The notes: generated by a model from the letters alone, not told the origin. Positions 36,617-49,159 are shown, counted from the first letter of the stretch. The stretch: DNA of 64,000 bases from Desmodus rotundus (GCF_022682495.2 NC_071397.1:17246739-17310738), one strand, 5' to 3'. A program made the numbers and translations.

Positions 36617-36622
36617 AATAAA
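36617..36622 (+). terminator. PAQR8: Proximal AATAAA poly(A) signal candidate
   Basis: First canonical signal after the stop, 174 bases downstream, followed within 20 bases by a T-rich stretch. A second one is at 36873-36878. Use of either would give a short 3' UTR isoform. Confidence 0.4.
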
Positions 36623-38331
36623 AGGAGTGTTCCTTTTTTGTCTAGGTCACAGTCTTTCAAGACACAGGAAAGGAAGGGACCTTGGCTAAGATTCATGGGA
36701 CACTGAATTACGGATCATCTTCCTACCTGAAAATTCAGTAGAATTCTGAGTGTGGCCTCCAGGGGCAAGTCCTGGAGCTGAAGAAATGATAAACTTGGGC
36801 TGGAAGACAAGTAGGTGGCCAGTCCACACCATGTTGGAATGGCCGTCCTACTGTAGTGGTCTTTGGTGATTGAATAAATTGACCCAAGGGTCCAATTTCC
36901 TTTGGATTTCAGCTTGTCCAGGGTGGAGAATTCAGAATCTTCAAGATTCAGTGAAACCCTCAGACATGAATTATTCGTTTCATACTATTTCTGGCCCCTC
37001 CTCTGTCACTCACTCCAACCCTGCCCCTTTTCTCAGGATGGCATCTCCCTGGCTGTTTTCTCTAAAGTACTGTTCCCTTCCAGCCATACCTTGGTGATAT
37101 ACAGGACGGTGAAGTAGTCATACTTTCCATAGTTGCTTGGATTCTTGTGGAAATCCAGGAAGCTTATTCTCATATAATACTAATGCAAATGGTACTAGAA
37201 AGTACAGTGCCAAGAGCCACCAGGAAGCCCACCCAACAAGCACGGATACTGTTGGGTACGGGGGACCCTTCTGTTTTATATCTGTGGACTGGAGAATTAC
37301 TTGAGATTTCTTAGGGCTGCCTCACAGGCCAGAAGACCTGGGGCTTGCTCCAGGGGATCTTCTCCAGATTTTGACCAGCGTGCTCAAAGAGCCCCTGCTA
37401 GAGTGAGTTGGTTCTAAGGGTCCCCTTAGGGATCTAATTACTTCCAGAGGAAGCCAAGGTCCAGCCTTTTAAATATATGCCACCCCACAAAGGACCCACA
37501 TAACTACCCTAGTTCAGGGTCCTCAGGCAGGCACTTAGGCCTCAACTTAGAGCTGAACCCTTAAAATAATCAAGCCCCAGGACAGGTGAGCATGTGTGCT
37601 CACCGTGGGCTGCAACCTAAAGGCTCCTTTGGGTGGGAATGGTGAACGGCACACCCTGTAGCTAGAATGTTCTGTGCAGGGCATCACTGCCCAGCAGCTG
37701 CTATGGGATAGGTGGTACTCGCCACTGATGTGTTCTGGCCACACAGCCTTTCTGAGGACTGACTTCACACTATGCCAGTGAAAGCGGCTGCATTGACAGA
37801 GGAGCTGAGCCATGGCAGCCTTCTCAGAGGCTACAATTCCTATCAGTAGTATAAGGTTCCTACTTACTAAAAAGGGAAGTGGTTTGTTTTCACTCCAGTT
37901 TGATGAGCATCTTCTATTACTAGATTATTTCATTGTCTTCAGATCTTTGTTTTCTTTCTTTCTCTGAGAGATTTGTGCATTTTGTGCCTTATAAATGGAA
38001 ATTTATGAACACTACTATATATATGGAATTTGCAGTTTTCAGTTACTGGGATAAGAAAGAAAGAATTCATTGCTTTTCAACCAGTAGATGAAAGACATGC
38101 TTATCAATCAAAAGACTCTTTGAACCTGCTTATTTTGGCAAAAAAAAAAAAAAAGAAAAATTCAACTGAAGCTTTCTTATAATCTTTCTATCAAGAAAAC
38201 ATATATCTTGTCATCTACGTAGTTTTCCTAGATGTTTTCATAGGTTTCCCTTTTAATCTTCAAATACATGAACTTCTGTGCTACCCAAGTGTCTTACACA
38301 GTCTTCCGGTGTCTTGGCCAAATTCACCACC

Positions 38332-38337
38332 AATAAA
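38332..38337 (+). terminator. PAQR8: Middle AATAAA poly(A) signal candidate
   Basis: Canonical hexamer within the probable PAQR8 3' UTR, 1.9 kb past the stop. Confidence 0.25.
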
Positions 38338-39126
38338 GTCAGCAAACGGAATGGGGTTGAACTAAGCAAGGGAATGGGGGAGTCGTGCAAACACATTCCA
38401 AGTACAGCATCAGTTTAAAATGGGGATGAGAAAGTGTTTGAACTGTCTATGAGTATGGATTCAAAGACCAGGTTCTTTTAAAAGTTGGAAGGAAGGTGTA
38501 AGTCCAGCTCTCGAAGGGAACTAACTGGTGGCAGAGATCTTTAGGTCAAATGCAGTTTTTATTTTTAAGAGAGAACAGGAAGTAGAGCAGTGATGTTCAA
38601 ATGTAGACCAGTGCCGGACTGCACACTGTAAATGGTCTGTAACAAGGTAAATGCAGATAGTCTAAACTTTTAGATATTGCCATAAAATGTCCAGTTGAAC
38701 GCAAGTGTTGGTCTCTCAAGTGATTGGAAATTTTTTTGAAAAATATTTTCACCAGAGATATTGAGAAGCGTTGGGGTAGGAGACTAGTATCTCATTAAAA
38801 ATACTAGTATCTCATTAGCAATATGTAAACATGGGAAATGCAGATGTTTTTAACTGCTCAGACTTTTGAGGGATTAAATACTCTTTTTAAAAACATTTTC
38901 ATTAAAACAAGTGTATCGGTATGGAACAGATGTAGTTTTTTAAAAAGGAATAATTAAGTATTTGATAAAGGAGATAGTTATCTTTCTCCACTGTATCCCC
39001 TCAAACAGTTGACATCTACTGGAAATTCTGCTCCTTATCTCTCTTCTTTTTTTAAACTAATTTTTTAATACTTTAAACTTATTAAAATGTAAATGCCTCT
39101 GAAAAAAACTAAACAATCATTGTGTG

Positions 39127-39132
39127 AATAAA
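39127..39132 (+). terminator. PAQR8: Distal AATAAA poly(A) signal candidate
   Basis: Canonical hexamer 2.7 kb past the stop. A further one at 39962-39967 is also possible. Only 3'-end sequencing can tell which is used. Confidence 0.3.
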
Positions 39133-39507
39133 AATTCTGATGGATTTATACCAGGGCCTATTCAGAGTAGGGTGGGGGGATAGCGGGGTGCATCAGACTG
39201 GGGACACGTTTGCCTGTTTCCTTCTTACCTAGTACTTCCTAACTCTCCTTAATTAACAAGCTAATGTTGATACCCTTCAAATGTTAGGGTTTCGTTTCTC
39301 ACCTCAGCCGAAAGTACCTCATTTAATAATAACATTCTCAATCCTCTACTGGAAGCTTGAAAAATAGCAGGAGCTCAGGCCACGTGATGAAGAATGAAAG
39401 ATGAAGGTCATTCATTCCTGCCTGTGTTGCCCACCTGTTCACAAATTGTACCTTAATGCTTAAAACCATTAGGTTCTTCAGTTGCTGCACTGTAGTTTCG
39501 AGTAGGC

Positions 39508-39521
39508 CCTCCAGGTGGCGC
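39508..39521 (+). promoter_or_regulatory. CTCF-like core motif, + strand
   Basis: CCTCCAGGTGGCGC fits the CTCF core (CCNSYAGRKGGCRC) at almost every position. It lies near the boundary between PAQR8 and EFHC1 and is not inside a recognised repeat. Motif only; occupancy is unknown. Confidence 0.55.
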
Positions 39522-39970
39522 CCATGTGTTTCTCAGAGGGCCCAGCTGTTGTGCTCAAGGTGTCAGCCTACTAAATGTGTTCAACCTAGTGTTTTGCTTG
39601 ATTGCTTGGCAAGGAAAATTTGGAATTATTTTCCGTTTATATAAATCTACTTACAGAAATGACCATTAAACTGATTTGTATATGGATTGTTGTACTGTCA
39701 GCATCTATGTCGTTTCTTTGACACAACCCTTCCCAAGGGCCACTTTGCCAAGGGCCACTCTAAAGAAAGGTTTTATCTACACAATCGTTGCCAGGAGGAG
39801 AAAGTCACGTCACTTTGTACCCACCTAGGAGTAGGAAAGGGTAAGAGAATATTTAAATCTCCAAACCCCCCAAACGACACACACCGCAAATCCCCATTTG
39901 TGAGTAGATCAAGTATTCCCCGCAAAAGCTGTGGATTTGCCTGAGGACTTCATTCTAATTGAATAAATAC

Positions 39971-41154
39971 TCCTCATCTCATGGATAGTAGGGTTAAAGA
40001 TTTTAAGTGTTTGAATTGATAGACTACGTTTTTGAAATTTAAAAATGATACTACCGCAGGTACTGTGTTGTGAGACGTGGAAGCTATCAACCAAAGGATT
40101 TCGTAGCCTAACTTCCAGATTTAAATAGCTATTAAGAGGTGATTCTAGGCTGCTCTAGCTTCAGGTACAGTCCATCCCAGTAACAGTAAGAAGACAGCAT
40201 TCCCCTGGCTCTAGGCATTACTGGCAGAACTAAGGATGTCTCTCTTCCTCAAACAAACCCTTTTCATCCCCAGCATGGGCACTAGGCAGCTTGCAAAAGC
40301 ATCTGTTGTCACCATTAATAGTTTAATCAGTCCAGTTATTGATCCATCAGGTATTATATTTACGAGCACCCATTGGTGGTAGGCACTATGTTGGCTCTGG
40401 CGGTAACACAGTGAGGAAAAAACGCAGGGACACCGCAGGCGGAGAGTTTGCTGCCTGTTGAATGAGGATCAGCATTTTCCCACCTTGGGCCATGGCAGGG
40501 TCCCCCTCTTCAGGTCTCGGTCCCAATCACAGCCTGGGGGCCAGATGGCCTGCCAAATCCCAGGAGGCTGGGACCTGCTTTAGGCCAGAGCCTTTTCCCC
40601 ACAGATGCTGGAAATGTCCTTCCCCACTCACCTCCCCCCCCACTGTCGCCCCCAGCAATGTAATCACCTTATAGCTACCTCAGTCCTTGTTAATCCTGCT
40701 GCTTCTCCAGCCTTTCTTATTGTCCTCTAGTGTTTTATTTAAATCTTGGATATCCTTGATAATCCAGACACAGAAAAGCCCTGTCTTTCCACAGACACTA
40801 CACACTTCCCAGACACACAAAGCCCCTTCTTCAGGAAGGCCACGGAGGGTTCCAACCTGTGCGGAGCTTCCTGACGTGGTAAACTGGAAACAGTGTGCTT
40901 CATGCACTCTGGCTGCTTCCTTTTCAAAATTAAAAACAAAAAAAATCCACCTAATCCCTTAAGGATTTTTTAAAAAAAATAATGTAGAAGGAAAATCATT
41001 GCATTAAAAAATTCATTTAAATATTAACTTTGGGGGCATATGTATCTAAAGTATGGGCTTTTCTTATCTAACATGACTCTTAATGGGAAGAGGTATGCAC
41101 TGTATTTTGGACTCCAGGAGGCCTTCACCAACTCACAGGCAACAGAATGGCATC
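39971..41154. other. PAQR8-EFHC1 intergenic DNA
   Basis: A weak antisense L2 piece is at about 40330-40460 ('tatttacgagcacccattgg'). Nothing else recognised. Confidence 0.35.
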
Positions 41155-41156
41155 TC

Positions 41157-41372
41157 AGCCCAGGTTAGCATGGCTCAGTTGGCTGGAGCGTCATCCTATA
41201 AACCAAAAGGATGTGGGTTCAGTTCCTGGTCAGGGCACGTGCCTAAGTTGTGGGTTTGGTCCCTGGCCAAGGCACATGAGAAAGGCAACTGAAAGATGTT
41301 TTCTCTCTCCCTTTCCTGCTCTCTCAAATCAGTGAGCACCTTCGTGGGTGAAGATTAAAATAAAATAAATAA
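41157..41372 (+). mobile_element. VES SINE
   Basis: 'agcatggctcagttggctgg' A-box region, 'gggttcagttcctggtcagg' B-box region, 'gcacgtgcctaagttgtggg', 'gagaaaggcaactgaaag', CT run and an A-rich end. The flanks share a short CTCAG-type match, but no clean long target copy is seen. Confidence 0.88.
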
Positions 41373-42599
41373 CACCTCAGATCCTATCATGCTTTCCAGA
41401 ACATTTCCACATTCGTTTGAGCTTCTAAATAATCATGAGGTAAGGCCTCAAAGATCTCCATTAAACTAGGAAACACGAAAAAGAATGGAATGATTGGTTC
41501 TAAGGCACACAACAGGTTGTAATGTTTAAACTCAAACTCATTTTTCCTTCAGATAAATTCAGGGCTCAGCTAATGAGAAACATCAACACCAAATATTTGC
41601 AGAGCCCTTTTCAGAATATAAAGCACTTTTATGTATTATGTATACTTTAACCTAATCTCATTTTTACTTTTGATCCTAAATTTCTCATGAAGAGCCAGGG
41701 TTGTATCATTTCTTTGCAAATGAAAGTGACTTCATTCCATCTCCTCGGATGCCAAATACAGCATTCTTTGCACCTCACACTCTTCTCAGAAGCCCATAAA
41801 CTCCTTTGGCCACAGGCCCTTGTTGGCCTAGATTATAAAGTCAAATCTCACTTTCCAGTCACGGCTTCTTGAAAATACTTTCGAATCCTTGGATGAGAAA
41901 TTCATCTGGCATTAATAACCTTGCCAAGAGTATGCAAGCCCTCCTTCTCATCTTTCACGATGATTGTCAGTTCTTCAAACTCTTGGCTCTCCAGGGATTT
42001 TGACAACGGACAGGACTTTGAACACAGGATTTGAAAAAAAAAAAAAAGTTTCTCTGCCTTACATTGGAGTCATGCAGTCTTAGTAGAAAGGCCTCCCATC
42101 CCCTGAAAAGTCATTGATTATTTCTCATTTTTACTTAACATGTTCTTATTAAAGAAAATGCAGAAAAATAGGGAAAAAGATAATCCGTGGATTCACTAAA
42201 ACACCTGCAGGAGAAAAGTAAGGTGATGTCAAAATATTGCCAATGATAGATCAATTCGCGGTGACAAACCAGAAATTGGGAACTAGACATTTTAAGCAGC
42301 CTAACACTTTTCTTTTATAAAGTACAAAATCAACAGGCTTTGGCTCCCAGGGTACAGGAATTCCGAGATGGTTCCATTACTCTCCCTTCTGGCATTGCAT
42401 TATGCAGCCAGTTTGATGATGTTATGGTTGAGACACTGGCTCATGAAACAAAGCCAATGATAACATTATCTCACGTTTAAAAAATTCCTTGAAATGCCTC
42501 TCCTGAATTCAGCCCTCTGAGTGTACTCTACCAGAAACCCTTCGCTGAAGGCCAGGCCCAGCCTCCTGGTGTGTGTACTCACGACAGTCGCTCCGCAAA
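41373..42599. other. Intergenic DNA, no feature seen
   Basis: AT-rich with a 14-base A run near 42034-42047. No gene or assigned repeat. Confidence 0.35.
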
Positions 42600-42990
42600 C
42601 CCTGAACACAGCTAGAGGCCAGTTCCTGGTCTGGGCCCCAGGGATACAACAATGGACAAAACGCAAATCCCTGCCCTTAGGGAGTTTACATTGGGGGTTG
42701 GTGAGGCCACCAGACAAACAATGAACCAAATAAATGATACAGTATGTATTTTCTAAGATAATGGTGCCAAGGAGAAATTCAGAACAAGGAAAAATAGGCC
42801 GGGGGTGGGAGGTGAGTATGGTGTTTCAAACAGGATCAGGGAAGACAAAGGTTAGAGAGGGAGCCAGCTGTCTCTCTCCCAGGCAGAGGAAAGAAGTGCA
42901 AAGGCCCCGCGGCCGGCAGAACAGAGGGTGAGCAGACGGGGAGATGAGGACAGATTGTGAAAGCCTTCTAAGGACTTTCATTCCCACTGT
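42600..42990 (-). mobile_element. L2 LINE fragment, antisense
   Basis: 'ccagggatacaacaatggac', 'cagacaaacaatgaaccaaa', 'aggaaagaagtgcaaaggcc' and 'gtgaaagccttctaaggact' follow the antisense L2 order closely over 390 bases. Confidence 0.75.
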
Positions 42991-43384
42991 GACTTCAGGA
43001 CAAGGTATGCTGGGGGAAAATTCTGCCCAAGGAAATGCAGGATGGCTGTTTATCTATCAATATATGGACTAATTAACTGCATTACCATGTTTCCTTTAGA
43101 AAATAGAGCAAATTCTGCTCCATGCAATCTACACAAAACCTGGTTACCGTCAAGATATTCTATCACTGCGCCTGGCCTGTGTACACATTATGCTTGGGGA
43201 TTCTTCCCAGTTTCTTCTGAGATCATCTTTTAAATGCCCAGAATGCTGACTTCCACCTCCCAGACAGGCGTGGAATGTTTCCTTGTTCTGCCAGCTCTGC
43301 ATTTTACTCTGGGTAATCATCTGGGCAAAACGCAACGAAACATCCAGGGCAGTGTCTGTAAACCAGGAATAAAAATAACAGCTT

Positions 43385-43610
43385 ACATTATCTAGTGCTC
43401 ACTCCTTGCCAAGTCTTTAGCTGAGCTATTTCCTTAGATTCTTTCATTTAACCCTCATATAACCCTGTGAAGCAGGTACTATTATTGCCCCAGTTTTACC
43501 AAAGGGAAAACTGATGGAAAAATTTGCCCAAGACTACCCAGCTACTGAGCCATGGAATCGCACGGAAACTCAGGCCTTGGCGTCCAGAGTCCATATTATG
43601 AAGCACCAAC
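43385..43610 (-). mobile_element. MIR SINE remnant, antisense
   Basis: 'ctcatataaccctgtgaagc', 'aggtactattattgccccag', 'ttgcccaagactacccagct' and 'ccagagtccatattatgaag' is almost the full antisense MIR. Confidence 0.75.
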
Positions 43611-46518
43611 GTTAAGTGAATATAGAAGGTCTTTTGGTCTACCTTCTCCATTGCTAATTGTGTGAATTAGAAGTGTAGAAACGAGAGGGAAATGTAATGT
43701 GATTTTTTTCTGCCTGATAAATGAAATAAACCTAAAGATGCAGTGCTTGGTTTATTTCCAGACATTTTGGCCAAGCAACAGTCCTTACGCTGTTACTTTG
43801 GAAGCATTAACAATGGGGAGATTCTTAACTGTATTCTGCGCTAGAATTCAGTGTGGACCTAGTTACTTTACAAATGTCCATCTCAGAAGCCACCTGTAAC
43901 CACCTCAAAGGTCTTCAAGGACTCGAAACCAGTTTTAAGAACCACCAACTACCCTCAAATTATTTCCCTACCCTTCTGTAATAAGTCTTTCCTCCTCTTC
44001 AGGACCTATTAAATACAACCTACTCCTCATTCAAGTGAATTTGAACACTATTTTGGCCTCAACCAATTTCTTAAAGACAAACATTTCAATTCAGTGTTCT
44101 TTCTTTTTCAAACAAGAACAAATTATTTCAGAATATGACTGATTGTACTGTGGGAGTATATACCTTAGCACAAAGTTTGTGTTCAATAAGCGCCCTGGTA
44201 ATCATCGTCGTTATTATTTCTATCACTTTACTCCAAGCAGGGCACTGTGGCTTCTATACACATGCGTCCACCCTCTCTTCGGGCTCCCGGAAGTCACTTG
44301 CCAGAGTGGGCACTGTCTGCCCTTGGAAGGGATTTCTCTCCACGCATAACAGATTAAGATGGGTTTTATTTTGCTGGGTTTTGCATGTGTAGCAGTGGGG
44401 AATTTCTTGCTTTCCTCCATGTTCCCTCTTCAGTACTCTGTCTGCATGTCACAGACTATCACCGGCATCAGCGGACACCTTCCTCCCCTCACCTATGCTG
44501 CATTAAAGAGGGAAGTGGGGTGTGCAGGTCTCAAACATAAACTCAGAGGACGTACTAATGGGTAGCTTATCACATGAGTGAATGCAGTAGAACCTGTGGT
44601 AGGATGTTAAATACAGAGGGAAAAAATGAGAGCAGTCAGTTTCAGTGTGGTCGAAAGAAAAATGTTTCCCATCTGACACCACGCTGTTGAAGCAGAAGCT
44701 CCTGGACCCGACCTTGGCAACTGCCCACCTGGGTTCTTGCCTCTCCTCTTCAGCTCTCACAATAAACTCAGGTAAAATTTGATAGGCTTTTTCAGCAGGA
44801 AGGGAATTCCAACTGAATCAGCTATAGTCATAGAATGGGAGTTTGACTTTAGGGAGGAAAAAGCAGCAGAAACACAAGTTTTCAAATGCTTGGCAGGAGC
44901 CCATGGCAAGACTAAAATAGTCCAAACCCAAATTGTGTGATTTTGTGTCAAATGAAAATTTCCTGTGGGCCCTAAATCTGCTCCAGAATCTGCTTGGAAG
45001 TCACTCTGGATCCACACTTTGTAAAGATCAAAGCGGTTTACCGGGCAGTTTGTTTGTTTGTTTGTTTGCTTATCACTCTTTGTAGATAAGAGATGCCAGA
45101 GATAAACCAAAGAAATGATGCAAAGAATGGTAGAGAGCAGCACCCTGGCTAAGGGACACTCCCCTGCAAGGTCTTATCTCCATATTCAAACACTAGGCAC
45201 ACCCCCAGCCCTTTTCAGAAACCATGCTGTACCATTTTCACCCAGCAGAGGGAGGAAGAGCGCCAAATCAGTGCAGAAATAACAAGACGACAGGGTGTGC
45301 ACACACTACTCAGTTCGATTTTTGTCCAGTGATTTTTATGTACTGAAGAATAATGTCATAGAATTGAAAATAAATTCTGCGTAAAGTCAGCTCTGGGCAA
45401 AATGCTGAAAAAGGAGATGTTTATTTTGAGTGGGTGCTTGCCTCGGCCATTCCTCAGGAGTCCAGCATGGCGCCGGTTCAGGCACGGCTTTCTGGCAGCG
45501 TGATGTTTCCATACTTTTCATTCCTCAAGCTTTGAAACAACCTGCTCAGGTCATGCAACACCTCTGTGGTCTTCCGGGTCCAGGCTTTATGCACAGTTTG
45601 CAAACCATGGCACTTTCTCCTTTAACGAACAGGAATGGTCAGCTTCCTGCCTTCTCCTATTTGGTCCACAAAGTGGAAAATGGTGAGTTAGGACTGAAGT
45701 GCAATCCGTCTTGAGAAGTCATGTTTGGGAGAAATGGGGTACAATCTCAAGCATGCCAAACCTTCTTGAGAGTTCAAGCAGTTTTCCAAAGCCCTGTCTT
45801 TTCTTTTTTCTCATTCTTCACAGCCCTGTACCTGTGCTTTTTCAGCACTGATGCAGCACTGCCTGACTTTCCCTCATCAGAGGTGATGACATTTTTATGA
45901 CATCATAGATGGAGAGAAATTTTCTTCACCTTGCTTTTCTAGGGTCTGGAAGTAGTTAAAAGCACTCCATTGGCCATTTAACTGGTGTGCTTTCCTGGGC
46001 AAGAAAGGCTTTTGAGCAGAGGGCATTCCTCAAGTAGAAGCAGATTACACGATGCATAATAGGCTTAGGCATGACTCACCCTTTCCAGTCCCCCCGTGGG
46101 CTTCTTCCTTACTCAACCCAGGGAATATGGGCCCCAGTGTAAGCACACAGTCCAGAAGGGCTCTTCAAAGTGTATCCTCATGCCATGGATTTACTTTCAT
46201 TAAGAGAGCAGAGCAAGGGATCATATGAGTGGTAAGGGTTTCAGACTGTCATGAAAAGTCAGCAATGATTCCAGTTATCAGTGATTCTGGGTACTTAGCA
46301 TGAATGAGGCAGAGAGAAATAGGAGAAGCATGTTCTCTTTGAAGTTTGAACTTGCCAACTTGAAATATTCTCCCAGTGGCTGGTTTCCATCTTAGGTCAG
46401 TGGCTAAGATATAATGTGATGGACAGATACTTGAAAGTTTTCAGTAACTTCAATAATGCTAATTAATTCATTAATATTTTTAAATGTATTAAATGCCTGC
46501 ATTAAGATAATATACCAA
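43611..46518. other. Intergenic DNA between PAQR8 and EFHC1
   Basis: A short MIR 3' piece ('gtgttcaataagcgccct') is at 44178-44215 and a (TTTG)n at 45050-45068. No gene family seen on either strand. Confidence 0.35.
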
Positions 46519-46535
46519 TAGAAAATTAAAATTTA

Positions 46536-47082
46536 AGAACCCTGAAACACCAATTCAAAAGAACCTATGCACCCCAATGTTCATAGCAGCACAATTTACA
46601 ATAGCCAAGTGCTGGAAGCATCCTAAGTGCCCATCAATAAATGAGTGGATCAAAAAACTAGGGTACATTTACACAATGGAATTCTACACAGCAGAGAGAA
46701 AGAAGGAGCTCATACCCTTTGCAACAGCATGGATGGAACTGGAGAGCATTATGCTAAGTGAAATAAGCCAGATGGTGAGGGACAAATACCATATGATCTC
46801 ACCTTTAACTGGAACATAATCAACAAAAGAAAAAAGCAAACAAAATATAACCAGAGACATTGAAGTTAAGAACAATCTAACAATAGCCAGAGGGGAGTGG
46901 GGAGGGGACAGTGGGGAGAGGGGTTTTCAGGAACTACATAAATGACACCTGGACAAAACCAAGGGGGAGGGTGGAGGTGGGGGATGGAGGTGGGTTCGGA
47001 TGGGGTGGGGTGGAGGGTGGGGAGAAAATGCAGACAACTGTAATTGAATAACAATAAAAATTAAAAAATAAAAAGTAAATAC
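46536..47082 (+). mobile_element. Young 5'-truncated L1, 3' end
   Basis: Contains the last 80 codons of L1 ORF2 as an intact open frame (46577-46819, [13 protein letters not shown] onward, ending SPLTGT), then a G-rich 3' UTR and 'aattgaataacaataaaaat' tail. Flanks share a loose match (aaaatttaag before, aaagtttacaag after). It is closely related to the L1 copy at 53 kb, which it resembles nearly base for base over the shared part. Confidence 0.88.
47002..47022 (+). other. G-quadruplex-capable tract in L1 3' UTR
   Basis: Four G runs (4, 4, 3 and 4 G) separated by loops of 1 to 4 bases within the L1 3' UTR. A similar tract occurs in the related L1 at 54497-54518. Confidence 0.6.
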
Positions 47083-47099
47083 AAATAAAAGTTTACAAG

Positions 47100-48514
47100 G
47101 GGGGAACAGAAAACAGAAACAGGAAACAGAAGTAGTAAGGGGAGAGGACTAGTTAGGAGAAAAGAAACCCTCGGGCAGGGTGTGGCAGAAAGACACCGAT
47201 AACTGTTTCAGGCGCCACTGGTGGATTCCTGTCCTGCGCCCCCTGAGCTTCATGCCCAGTAATGAAACCCAACAGGCGGATTTGCTCTGACAGCGGCAAC
47301 AGAACTAAAGCTTTTGTCTGTGCTGGTAGTAATCTACTCACGACATGGGGATATATGCCTTCTATGCCAGGCTTGCTACTCTATCATGTTCCTAAATTGG
47401 CTTATTATTGTTAACTTAAAAATAAAAAGACCTTTTAAAGTGAGATCCAACAAGTATTTATTGAGATTAATAAGAATAGCTATTCAGGAATCAACAATTG
47501 AGGCAGAAGCCCAAATAATGTTTTGACTAGGAGACAAAGACAATGGGTATTTCTGAGAAAGGGAAGGGGAACAATTATATGAATAGAAGGAAAATACTTC
47601 TATTGGTGCAGATAACATAGCGATGTTAATCCTAAACAGTGTTTTTAATTTTTCAGTCCTGTCCAATTTAGCAGTTCAGTAGCCATCATAATTGCTTTCT
47701 TGTTGTCTTTGCAAACAGTTCTTTCACAAGGCACAAGGTGGCTTAGGCCCAGTCCAAAGTCCAATGTTCTCCATGAACATTCCAGAGATTTGAGATATAA
47801 GACCTGAAAGGCAGTTCCTCTGATGTGGCAGCTCCACCTCCATTTTAAAGTGGCTCTGTTTATGTTATTGTTTACTTGAACAGAAAGAGCTGTTATAAAA
47901 ATCAGGTTTCTGGGCCGCATTTCAGACCTAATAAATTCAACGTCTGGGCACCAGGGTTTTGTTTGCTTTTTATTTTTAAGCTCCGCAATGCTGATGAATT
48001 AATTAATCATTTTCTTTTTCTTTTTGCAAATGTTTCAGAAAAAGGGTTACATTTTCTTTTAAGGAATAATAATTTAAATAAGTTTTGTAAAAAGCACCAA
48101 AGATGAGAATAGCTATTCTGAGAGTATTTCACCTCATTTATGTTAGTCTTCTGATTTATTATAGTTTCCTCTTTGAAGAAGATGCATGTCCCCTTGTGGT
48201 CCTGCTCTTTTCGTTGCTGCTGCAGGTAGGCATCAACTAGCGATCAGACTTGAGATGAGCGTCCTGTAGGTTTTCAGTCAACAACATTGAGTGTCCTGAG
48301 CCAAATATGCAAAGTCCTCCCTAAAAGAACTGAGAGGGTGCAGAACTGCAGGAATTGACAGTAGAAGAAAAACAAACGTGGAAAAAGATAATGTAGTGGA
48401 GAGAGGATTAGGGACAAGATGGTAGCATTAGTTCATCGAACATCCTTAAGCAACAAAGAACCGTGAATAATCCCAGCCCCTGCCCCCAAGAAGCACCATC
48501 AGGATAGGTTAACA
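47100..48514. other. Intergenic DNA upstream of EFHC1
   Basis: No gene or assigned repeat recognised. Confidence 0.35.
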
Positions 48515-48725
48515 TCCATTTTTTTTAATTTTTCAATTTTAGTTTACATTTAATATTATTTTATTATTCATCTAATATTATTATAGTTTCAAATGTGCTC
48601 TGTAGAGTGGTCCCCGATATTTCATGAACCCACCTGGCCACATACATAGTTTTCCCGATACTACTGACAGTATTCTTTACGCTGTAATTTACATCTCCGT
48701 GACTACTCTGTCCATTTACACTGCA
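48515..48725 (-). mobile_element. L1 3'-end fragment, antisense
   Basis: Begins with a T run and 'ttaatttttcaattttagtt', then 'gttttcccgatactactgac' and 'ctgtaatttacatctccgtg', which is an antisense L1 3' terminus common in laurasiatherian genomes. A related piece is at 55110-55260. Confidence 0.6.
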
Positions 48726-49049
48726 TTGTGAACTGGGACGAGAGCCATTTTCCTAGAGCTGCGAGAAAGCGCTCGAGCTCAGGATGTCGGCAGGCGCAGG
48801 GGGAACTGGGGTGGAGAAAAGGAACTTCCCTCCTCCTGGGATTCATCTACGAAGCCCGCTCTGACCACTGGACTTCACCGCGAGAACCATAGTGTCCTCT
48901 CAAACACCTCCCCCAGCCCCGCCCACCAGCTCCCACATCCCACTTCCCAGCGTCCGGAGATGAGAGGGGCGGACCCGTTTAGAAATGCCCACTAACCGCG
49001 CCCCTTTCGTCTCGCTCAGCTCCCCGGAAGAACGCAAAGTCCCGCCAGT

Positions 49050-49062
49050 GGCGCATGCGCAC
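49050..49062. promoter_or_regulatory. EFHC1: NRF1 binding motif
   Basis: GGCGCATGCGCAC contains the full NRF1 palindrome GCGCATGCGC. NRF1 sites are common in TATA-less CpG promoters close to the start site. Confidence 0.7.
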
Positions 49063-49159
49063 ACCTGCTACTCTTGTGCTTCAGGGCCCTCCCTCCACTC
49101 AGGGGCGCTCTGAATGTTTGGCGTTACCATGGAGCTTCAGAAGGCCTACAAGGCGTCTG

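Larger units (their letters stand above)
36444..39970 (+). other. PAQR8: PAQR8 3' UTR region (end uncertain)
   Basis: Follows the TGA at 36441-36443. It contains several AATAAA signals and no strong repeat insertion, consistent with a long 3' UTR kept largely free of transposons. The true end may be at any of the signals listed separately. Human PAQR8 has a 3' UTR of several kilobases (from memory), which favours a distal end. It includes a 19-bp tandem copy around 38782-38819. Confidence 0.45.
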
